Source of the DNA: Candidatus Omnitrophota bacterium
GTDB lineage: Bacteria > Omnitrophota > Gorgyraeia > Gorgyraeales > Gorgyraeaceae
DNA length: 11,074 nt
Reading direction: 5' to 3'
Assembly (NCBI GenBank): GCA_018817035.1
Contig: JAHIUV010000006.1
Span: forward strand, 1 to 11,074
Below are positions 5,292 to 11,074 of the stretch, piece after piece; the stretch's first letter is position 1; each line of letters starts with the position of its first letter. The notes under the pieces are model-generated. The model ran no database searches, was not told the DNA's origin, and worked only from the letters and a program-made list of their open reading frames with translations. The translations under genes and the position numbers were made by a program.

Positions 5292-7175
5292 ATGGCGTTA
5301 ATCAGTTTACAGGAAATCAATCTTGCGTTTGGCGGGCCGCTTATTTTCGATTGCTTAAGTTTGCAATTAGAGTCCGGCGAACGCGTCGCCCTGCTTGGCC
5401 GTAATGGCGCCGGAAAAACTACTTTAATGAAAGTGATGAGCGGCCAGCAAAACCTTAACAAAGGCAACGTTATTGTACAAAAAGGAATTCAGATCGCCTA
5501 TCTGCCGCAGGAAGTTCCCATAGACATCACGGGAACTGTTTTTGATATTGTTTTATCCGGGCTCGGTAAACGCGCCGAACTATTGAGCCAGTACCATAAT
5601 CTTACTCATCGCTTGCAAGCAGACCAGTCTCCGGAATTATTAAGACAGCTTGATACGCTGCAAAACAAGCTTGATCATACCGACAGCTGGGATCTGGATA
5701 ATCAGGTTGAAAATGTCATTGCAAATATGAAACTTGATCCGGATAGTGATTTTGCCATGTTGTCCGGCGGACAAAAGCGCAGGACTCTTTTGGCCAGAGC
5801 GCTGGTGCTTAAGCCGGAAATTTTACTGTTGGATGAGCCGACAAACCATCTGGATATTGACTCAATGCTCTGGCTTGAAGGATTTTTGCGTAGTTATCCG
5901 GGCACTGTTTTTTTTGTTACGCATGACAGGATGTTCATGTCTCGCTTAGCTACTAGAATACTTGAACTTGACCGCGGAAAAATATTTAGCTGGACGTGTG
6001 ATTATAAGACATTTCTTGAGCGTAAACAAGCAGCGCTTGATGTGGAGGAAACGCGGTGGGATCATTTTGATAAAAAGTTAGCTGAAGAAGAGATTTGGAT
6101 TCGTAAGGGAGTTAAGGCCCGGCGATGCCGTAATGAAGGCCGCGTTAAGGCGCTGGAGCGCTTGAGAGAAGAAAAGAAGGCGCAGCGTAAGGTGATCGGA
6201 CAGGTTCGTATGCGGGCGCAGAAAGTGGATCCTTCCGGCCATCGGGTCGCTAAGATCTCACAGCTTAGTTTTGGGTATGAAGAAAAATGTTTGGTTAAAG
6301 ATTTTTCCACTCAGATAATGCGCGGCGATAAAATCGGCGTGATCGGGCCTAACGGCAGCGGCAAGACGACATTATTGCGCCTTTTATTGGGAAAACTTGC
6401 GCCTCAAAAAGGCAAAGTAAGCCTGGGGACGAATCTTCAGATTGCATATTACGATCAACTTCGCGAACAACTGGAAGAAGACATGACCGTTGCTGAGAAT
6501 ATTAACGGAGAATCAGACAACATCGTTATTAATGGTAGGCCAAGGCATATAATCGGATATTTGCAGGATTTTCTTTTTACTCCTGACAGGGCGCGTACGC
6601 CGGTCAAGGTTTTGTCGGGCGGGGAACGCAATCGTCTTTTTCTTGCGCGGCTTTTTTCCAAGCCTTCGAATGTTTTAGTAATGGACGAGCCTACCAATGA
6701 TCTGGATATCGAAACTCTTGAGCTATTGGAAGAATTGCTGCTTGAGTATCCCGGCACGCTTCTTTTGGTAAGCCATGACAGGGTTTTTCTTAATAATGTA
6801 GTAACTTCTACCATGGTCCTTGAAGGAGAAGGTTTGATCAATGAATATGTAGGCGGTTATGATGATTGGTTAAGTCAGCGAAAACCCGCGATATTATCGC
6901 CGATAAAAACAGAACATGCAAAAAAAAATGTTCAGCCAAAAATTCCTGTAGTCGCGCGGAAGCTTACATCTAAAGAACAGCGCGAACTCGATAACTTTCC
7001 GCCGGTAATTGAAAAAATAGAAGCTGAACAAAAAGAGATAACGGCTCTTTTAGCCGATTTTAATTTTTACCAGAAAAATTCCGCGGAAATCGCAAAAACT
7101 AAAGCCAGATCAGAATTTTTGTCAAATGAGCTCGAAAAAGCATATGAGCGATGGAAGTATTTAGAAGAATTGTAG
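5292..7175 (+). CDS. uup: ABC-F family ATPase, Uup type
   Basis: 627 residues from the ATG at 5292; the ribosome site is poor, and AACCTTGGTT just upstream could fold. It has two ABC cassettes and no membrane segment. Cassette 1: Walker A GRNGAGKTT 36-44, LSGGQ 157-161, Walker B ILLLDEP around D181/E182, switch H211. Cassette 2: Walker A GPNGSGKTT 352-360, LSGGE 441-445, Walker B D465/E466, switch H495. The linker at about 240-310 is charged and helical. The C-terminal tail from 557 (KLTSKEQRELDNFPPVIEKI onward) is the coiled coil typical of Uup, which binds DNA, and of related ABC-F proteins. Soluble ABC-F proteins act at the ribosomal E site. Uup loss raises precise transposon excision in E. 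coli, apt next to a MITE-like element, though this may be chance. All catalytic motifs are intact. Confidence 0.9.
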   Translation: MALISLQEINLAFGGPLIFDCLSLQLESGERVALLGRNGAGKTTLMKVMSGQQNLNKGNVIVQKGIQIAYLPQEVPIDITGTVFDIVLSGLGKRAELLSQYHNLTHRLQADQSPELLRQLDTLQNKLDHTDSWDLDNQVENVIANMKLDPDSDFAMLSGGQKRRTLLARALVLKPEILLLDEPTNHLDIDSMLWLEGFLRSYPGTVFFVTHDRMFMSRLATRILELDRGKIFSWTCDYKTFLERKQAALDVEETRWDHFDKKLAEEEIWIRKGVKARRCRNEGRVKALERLREEKKAQRKVIGQVRMRAQKVDPSGHRVAKISQLSFGYEEKCLVKDFSTQIMRGDKIGVIGPNGSGKTTLLRLLLGKLAPQKGKVSLGTNLQIAYYDQLREQLEEDMTVAENINGESDNIVINGRPRHIIGYLQDFLFTPDRARTPVKVLSGGERNRLFLARLFSKPSNVLVMDEPTNDLDIETLELLEELLLEYPGTLLLVSHDRVFLNNVVTSTMVLEGEGLINEYVGGYDDWLSQRKPAILSPIKTEHAKKNVQPKIPVVARKLTSKEQRELDNFPPVIEKIEAEQKEITALLADFNFYQKNSAEIAKTKARSEFLSNELEKAYERWKYLEEL

Positions 7176-7226
7176 CGGAATAATAGCCGTTCTGCTTAGG
7201 CAGACCTTATAAGGATTAATTAATCA

Positions 7227-7298
7227 ATGTCCGGACATTTCGGACATGGTTCGACGTATTCGCTTCGCTCATTTGCTCACCATCGCGAGGAAATGTCC
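7227..7298. repeat. Nested palindromes in the spacer after uup
   Basis: ATGTCCGGACAT (7227-7238) is a perfect 12-bp palindrome, and CGGACAT is repeated directly at 7232 and 7241. GGACATTTC (7233-7241) pairs perfectly with GAAATGTCC (7290-7298), and inside it ATGGT (7246-7250) pairs with ACCAT (7279-7283). The whole could fold as a long hairpin. GAGGA/TCCTC at 7287-7300 is a smaller alternative. CCTTATAAGG (7205-7214) and TCTGC/GCAGA (7191-7204) lie just before. No gene is seen in 7176-7486. It may end uup transcripts, or be a dispersed palindrome or an operator. Confidence 0.6.
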
Positions 7299-7318
7299 TC
7301 TCTGAATCCAGAATTTTC

Positions 7319-7347
7319 TTGATAATAGCCATATTAAGCCTTATAAT
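7319..7347 (+). promoter_or_regulatory. Sigma70-like promoter of the GH130-GT4 operon
   Basis: TTGATA (7319-7324), a 17-bp spacer and TATAAT (7342-7347), one base off consensus. The expected start is near 7354, leaving a leader of about 130 nt before the ATG at 7487. Confidence 0.7.
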
Positions 7348-7365
7348 ATATACCTATATATAGAG

Positions 7366-7448
7366 AGGTTCCCCCTCGGCTAATACGAGAGGGGCTCCAG
7401 CAATATTACTCTTCTCCGGTATTGATAAAAATATCTCCTCCTGAACCT
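7366..7448 (+). other. Structured 5' leader of the GH130-GT4 operon
   Basis: AGGTTC (7366-7371) and GAACCT (7443-7448) can close an 83-nt domain. Inside it CCCCTCG faces CGAGAGGGG around a GCTAATA loop (about 7371-7394). No named riboswitch is recognised and no T-run terminator is present. It might regulate the operon or merely be a stable leader. Confidence 0.35.
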
Positions 7449-7486
7449 TAAGAGGCAACGTTTTATTTAACAAAGAAAGAGGCTAA

Positions 7487-8512
7487 ATGATAGAAGTCAA
7501 GAGCGAAGGCATAATACTTAAGAGTTCACATAACGCATTTGATAACCAGGCAGTCTTAAATCCTGCCTGTATCGAGATAGACGGCGTGACTCATATGTTT
7601 TACAGGGCTGTAAGGCAGGGTGACATGGTTTCTTCAATAGGCTACTGCCAGTTAGTCGCTAATAAAGTCGTAAAGAGGCTTGACAGGCCTGTCCTTTTTC
7701 CGGAATATGATTACGAGAAAAAAGGCGTAGAGGACCCCAGGATCGTTTTTTTAAATGGGGTATATTATATTTTTTATACCGCTTATGATGGTAAAAACGC
7801 CGGTTTCGCTTATGCTACGAGCACTGATCTTATTAATTTCGTAAAGCATGGGGTAATCTCCCCGCGCATTACTTATGACGAAGCAGGCAACCTCTTTGGT
7901 TGCTCAAGGGTCAATGTAAGAGAGAAATATTTTTTATTCGAATCGTATATAAAAGACAGGCAAGGCGCTGATATCTTATTATGGGAGAAAGATGCCTTTA
8001 TCTTTCCTAAGAAATTGAATAATAAATTCGCGTTGGTCCATCGTATCCTTCCCGGGATACAGGTGATATATTTCGATGATTTTAAAGACCTTACTGATGA
8101 TTATTGGAGAGAGTACCTTAAAAATTTGGGTAACCATGTCATACTTGACCCAAAATACAGGTTTGAAAGCAGGAATATCGGTGGCGGATGCCCACCCATT
8201 GAGACTAAAGAGGGATGGCTTTTGATCTATCATGGCGTAGAGGACTCTCTTCAAGGCAAAATTTATCACGCGGCAGCCGCATTGCTAGACCTGGACGATC
8301 CGACTAAAGTCATAGGACGTATGAAACAGCCCTTGTTTTCTCCGACTGAGAAGTGGGAAAAATTTGGCGATGTTGACAACGTTGTTTTCCCTACAGGAAC
8401 CGTACTGAAAGACAATAGGTTGTATATCTATTATGGCGCGGCTGATAAATTCATAGCGGCTAAATCAGTCGACATAAATGAGCTTTTGAAAGAATTAAAA
8501 AATGATATTTGA
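7487..8512 (+). CDS. GH130 family mannoside phosphorylase-like protein
   Basis: 341 residues from the ATG at 7487, with AGAGG at 7478-7482. A five-bladed beta-propeller of the GH130 family: NPACIEIDGVTHMFYRA at 25-41, GVEDPRI at 80-86 (the conserved Asp, probably D83, is the expected general acid), GGGCPPIETKEGWLLIYHGV at 232-251 and VFPTGTVLKDNRLYIYYGAAD at 300-320. Characterised members phosphorolyse beta-mannosides (mannosyl-glucose, mannobiose, mannan) in the cytoplasm, giving mannose 1-phosphate; some hydrolyse instead. The region usually reading 'LHR..P.IW.A.S.DL..W' is VHRILPGIQVIYFDDFKDL, so the substrate cannot be named. There is no signal peptide. It overlaps the next gene by 11 bp, so the two are coupled. 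Confidence 0.85.
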   Translation: MIEVKSEGIILKSSHNAFDNQAVLNPACIEIDGVTHMFYRAVRQGDMVSSIGYCQLVANKVVKRLDRPVLFPEYDYEKKGVEDPRIVFLNGVYYIFYTAYDGKNAGFAYATSTDLINFVKHGVISPRITYDEAGNLFGCSRVNVREKYFLFESYIKDRQGADILLWEKDAFIFPKKLNNKFALVHRILPGIQVIYFDDFKDLTDDYWREYLKNLGNHVILDPKYRFESRNIGGGCPPIETKEGWLLIYHGVEDSLQGKIYHAAAALLDLDDPTKVIGRMKQPLFSPTEKWEKFGDVDNVVFPTGTVLKDNRLYIYYGAADKFIAAKSVDINELLKELKNDI

Positions 8513-10787
8513 TACCCGTCAGTTAAAAATAAAAGAAAACATAAAAATAGTTTACCTGTCTACTTTTCCTCCCAGGGAGTGCGGTATAGCTACATTTACC
8601 GCTGATCTTACGGCTGCTATGGATGATCTGCTTGAACCTGCCATTGAGTCAAGGGTGGCCGCGATTAATTCTGATGATATATCGCGTTATCGTTATTCAA
8701 AAAAGGTCATTTTCCAGCTAAACCAACATTCTGAGCAGGAATACATTGAGACGGCTAAAAATATCAATAAAATGGACGAGGTCAAACTCGTCAATATTCA
8801 GCATGAATTCGGCATATTCGCGGGTGAATTCGGCTCACATATCGTTTCTTTCCTGAAGGTGCTCAAGAAACCTTCGGTTGTGACTTTTCACAGTATCTTG
8901 CCTTCGCCTGAGGCTAAACTTAAAACAATAGTCTGTTCAATAGCGGAAGAAGCAAGCGGATTAGTGGTGATGACTGATCTTTCAAGAGAGATCCTTATCC
9001 GCGAATATGGGATAGCCGAAGAAAAAATTTCAATGATCCCCCATGGCATTCATTCTATGCCTTATACTTCCAGCGTAAAACCCAAGTCTGCTTTGGGTTT
9101 TTCAAAGAAGGTAAGCCTTTTAACGTTCGGATTGCTAAGCAGGGGCAAGGGGATCGAATATGCAATAGAAGCGTTGCCTAAAGTCATTAATGCCTACCCT
9201 GATATTTTGTATATAGTCCTGGGAGCGACTCATCCAAATGTCCTAAAAGAAGAAGGGGAAAACTACCGTAAATTCCTGATCCAAAAGGTCCATGATCTCG
9301 GACTTTCTTCTCACGTGAATTTTTATAATGAGTATGTTTCCGTGGATAGCCTCCTTCAGTTTTTAAAGGCCGCGGATATCTACATTTCAACCTCTCTTGA
9401 CCCTAATCAGGCTGTTTCGGGCACATTCTCTTACGCGTTGGGTTCGGGAAGGCCGGTAATCTCCACTTCTTTCGCGCAAGCCAAGGATCTTATTGCCTTA
9501 GAGGCAGGGATATTAGTTGATTTTAGGGATCCAGATTCTTATGCCGAAGCCCTCATAAAGCTTTTAAAAGACCCTTTCTTAAGGGAGCAGCTTGGAAAGA
9601 ACGCGTATTTCAGGACCAGGAATATGACATGGGAAAATGTCGCCCTTGAGTATTCAAAATTATTCTCAAAATATTCCGGCGATATCGCCAAAGTAAGCGA
9701 ACGCAAAAAAATTCCCAGGGTCAATCTTAATCATATTATTCGCCTGACAGATGACTTTGGGGTCATACAGTTCGCCAGGCTATCTTTACCGGATATATCG
9801 TCGGGCTATACGCTGGATGATAACGCACGCGCCCTGATAGTCACGTGTTTATGTTATGGCAAATTAGGGGGAGAGCTTAAGGCGGCTTATCCTGATAAGC
9901 GGAAAAGAGAGTTACTCAAGCGTATAGAGGTATATTTACGTTTCATTGAATTTGTTTTAGGCGAAGACGGCGTGTTCTATAATTATGTAAGATCCGACAG
10001 GACAATAGACATAGAGCTTAACAAAAAAGATAGTCTTGATGATGCCAGCGGCCGGGCTTTTTGGGCGTTGGCGCTTGTTGCTGCGGCCGATTATTTACCG
10101 GATAGCGCGAGGGATAAAGCTTTCTTCTTATTGAAGAAAAGGATAAAAATATATGAGATGCTTGAATCTCCGCGGTCAGTCGCTTTTTACGCGAAAGGCA
10201 TTTACCTGCTTTTAAAAAAGATGCAGGAGATCGAAGGCAAAGACTTAAGGGGGCTGTTGATCACTCATTGCGACAGGCTGGTATCGCTTTATCGGGGCGT
10301 GTCTTCTGAGGAATGGCAGTGGTTTGAAAGCTACCTGACTTATTCGAATGCTGTTTTACCGGAAGCTCTTATTTTAGGGCATAAATATACCGGCAACACT
10401 GACTACTCGGATATAGGCATTAAAACTTTGGATTTTCTGATAGCCAAGACTTTTGTCAATGGGGGATACGCGCCGATAGGCCAGGATGGTTGGCATCACA
10501 AGAACGGCGCTCGCCGTTATTTTGATCAACAACCAGAGGATGTATCGGCCATGGTTTGCGCCCTTGCTACGGCGTATTCAATAACAGGAAAGGACCATTA
10601 TAAAAGGCTCATGCATGAAGCTTTTAACTGGTTTTTAGGCGATAATAGCCTTAAGCAGGTGGTTTATGACAGGACCACGGGTGGATGTTATGACGGCTTA
10701 AGAGAGGGGTATATTAATCTTAATCAGGGATCTGAGTCCACTACATCCTACCTTTTGGCAAGATTCGCCATAATCCAGGCGGGATGA
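8502..10787 (+). CDS. GT4 glycosyltransferase fused to an (alpha/alpha)6-like glycosidase domain
   Basis: 761 residues from the ATG at 8502, inside the end of the GH130 gene; no strong ribosome site, so coupled translation is likely. Residues 1-395 are a GT-B GT4 transferase: IVYLSTFPPRECGIATFTADL at 16-36, HEFGIFAGEFG at 101-111, VVTFHSILPS at 126-135, SMIPHGIH, LLSRGKGIEYAIEAL, and EAGILVDFRDP at 334-344. Residues about 404-761 are a helical toroid domain: HIIRLTDDFGVIQF, SGYTLDDNARALI at 434-446, DDASGRAFWAL at 513-523, the WFESYLTYSNAVLPEALI region at 607-624, FDQQPED at 674-680 and NLNQGSESTTSYLLAR. This fold resembles glycosidases or epimerases acting on hexoses, and the domain recurs next to GH130 genes (recalled). 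The NDP-sugar donor is unknown; GDP-mannose would suit the neighbour. Residues 24-29 and the rest appear intact. Confidence 0.85.
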   Translation: MIFDTRQLKIKENIKIVYLSTFPPRECGIATFTADLTAAMDDLLEPAIESRVAAINSDDISRYRYSKKVIFQLNQHSEQEYIETAKNINKMDEVKLVNIQHEFGIFAGEFGSHIVSFLKVLKKPSVVTFHSILPSPEAKLKTIVCSIAEEASGLVVMTDLSREILIREYGIAEEKISMIPHGIHSMPYTSSVKPKSALGFSKKVSLLTFGLLSRGKGIEYAIEALPKVINAYPDILYIVLGATHPNVLKEEGENYRKFLIQKVHDLGLSSHVNFYNEYVSVDSLLQFLKAADIYISTSLDPNQAVSGTFSYALGSGRPVISTSFAQAKDLIALEAGILVDFRDPDSYAEALIKLLKDPFLREQLGKNAYFRTRNMTWENVALEYSKLFSKYSGDIAKVSERKKIPRVNLNHIIRLTDDFGVIQFARLSLPDISSGYTLDDNARALIVTCLCYGKLGGELKAAYPDKRKRELLKRIEVYLRFIEFVLGEDGVFYNYVRSDRTIDIELNKKDSLDDASGRAFWALALVAAADYLPDSARDKAFFLLKKRIKIYEMLESPRSVAFYAKGIYLLLKKMQEIEGKDLRGLLITHCDRLVSLYRGVSSEEWQWFESYLTYSNAVLPEALILGHKYTGNTDYSDIGIKTLDFLIAKTFVNGGYAPIGQDGWHHKNGARRYFDQQPEDVSAMVCALATAYSITGKDHYKRLMHEAFNWFLGDNSLKQVVYDRTTGGCYDGLREGYINLNQGSESTTSYLLARFAIIQAG

Positions 10788-10846
10788 AACGATTTAGTAG
10801 TGGGTATGATTTTCAACAGAAAGACGCATATCTATAATTAGATCAT

Positions 10847-10873
10847 CGGGTCATTTTTAGCTATTTTGACCCG
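10847..10873 (+). terminator. Hairpin after the glycosyltransferase gene
   Basis: CGGGTCA (10847-10853) pairs perfectly with TGACCCG (10867-10873); the 13-nt loop is T-rich with TAGCTA at its centre. It is 59 bp past the stop. No T run follows, so termination is plausible but not shown. Otherwise 10788-10892 holds no gene. Confidence 0.4.
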
Positions 10874-10892
10874 GCTAATATAAGAATGATAA

Positions 10893-11029
10893 TGTAAAAT
10901 AGTTTGCTGACTTTTATTTGACAAAGATTTTATTATGGTTCTCGACTCACTGCGTTCGCTCGAACAATATTTTAAGACAATATTCTTCGAGCTTGCCAAG
11001 AAGACATAACGTCAGCAAAGTTCTTGACA
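10893..11029. mobile_element. MITE-like dispersed element, copy B (compact form)
   Basis: 137 bp with ends TGTAAAATAGTTTGCTGAC (10893-10911) and the inverted GTCAGCAAAGTTCTTGACA (11011-11029), matching at 15 of 19 positions; TTTGCTGAC is perfect. The centre is a strong hairpin: GCTCGAACAATATT (10958-10971) against AATATTCTTCGAGC (10979-10992), 13 of 14 pairs, 7-nt loop. Same 5' half as copy A but without A's two inserted modules. The right end provides an outward TTGACA. No target duplication is evident at these ends. Confidence 0.65.
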
Positions 11030-11074
11030 CTATGGTAAGAATATAATAATTGACATATGGCTCGTATATATAGA

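Noticed and set aside
11024..11047. Promoter made of TTGACA (11024) and TATAAT (11042)
   Set aside because: The spacer is only 12 bp; no acceptable -10 at 16-18 bp is present, and the downstream gene is out of view.

Overview
The window reads as ordinary bacterial DNA of moderate to low GC with Shine-Dalgarno sites and sigma70-like promoters. No rRNA or tRNA gene fixes the species. The mix of a GH130/GT4 sugar operon, a recombinase-associated helix-turn-helix gene, dispersed hairpin repeats that translate as PERSRR or FDYAQGKLRE, and several small accessory systems is what I would expect from an uncultured lineage such as Candidatus Omnitrophota or a deltaproteobacterium-like genome. That placement is inference with low confidence.

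Layout. (1) 1-234 is the 3' end of a Tyr/Gly/Thr-rich protein. (2) 286-2759 is an accessory island. Two direct copies of a minus-strand helix-turn-helix gene flank a two-gene cargo. The cargo is a small Cys-containing protein of unknown function (741-995) and a DUF4062 + GHKL-type ATPase + winged-helix protein (998-2461). The left copy is intact and the right copy lost its DNA-binding core by an in-frame deletion. A five-heptamer array (TGGCTCA) sits across the stop codon of the cargo gene. (3) 2786-3130 is debris: a terminator-like hairpin and a 71-codon gene remnant. (4) 3131-4708 is a toxin-antitoxin-like operon with a clear promoter/operator. An XRE + ImmA/IrrE-type metalloprotease + antitoxin-like tail, all in one polypeptide, overlaps a MazF/PemK-type toxin. 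(5) 4709-5291 carries a terminator and a MITE-like element (A). (6) 5292-7175 encodes an Uup-type ABC-F ATPase. (7) 7176-7486 is a palindrome-rich spacer with a near-consensus promoter and a structured leader. (8) 7487-10787 is a translationally coupled pair: a GH130 mannoside-phosphorylase-like protein and a large GT4 glycosyltransferase fused to an (alpha/alpha)6-like glycosidase domain. (9) 10788-11074 has a hairpin and a second copy (B) of the MITE-like element.

How it works together. The left half is accessory DNA where gain and loss look active: direct repeats, a truncated copy, gene debris and a toxin-antitoxin-like pair. The right half is more housekeeping-like: translation or recombination upkeep by Uup, then a mannoside or related glycan synthesis/phosphorolysis operon. 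The most interesting items are the repeat-bounded DUF4062 cassette with its heptamer array, and the three-part regulator/protease/antitoxin fused ahead of MazF.
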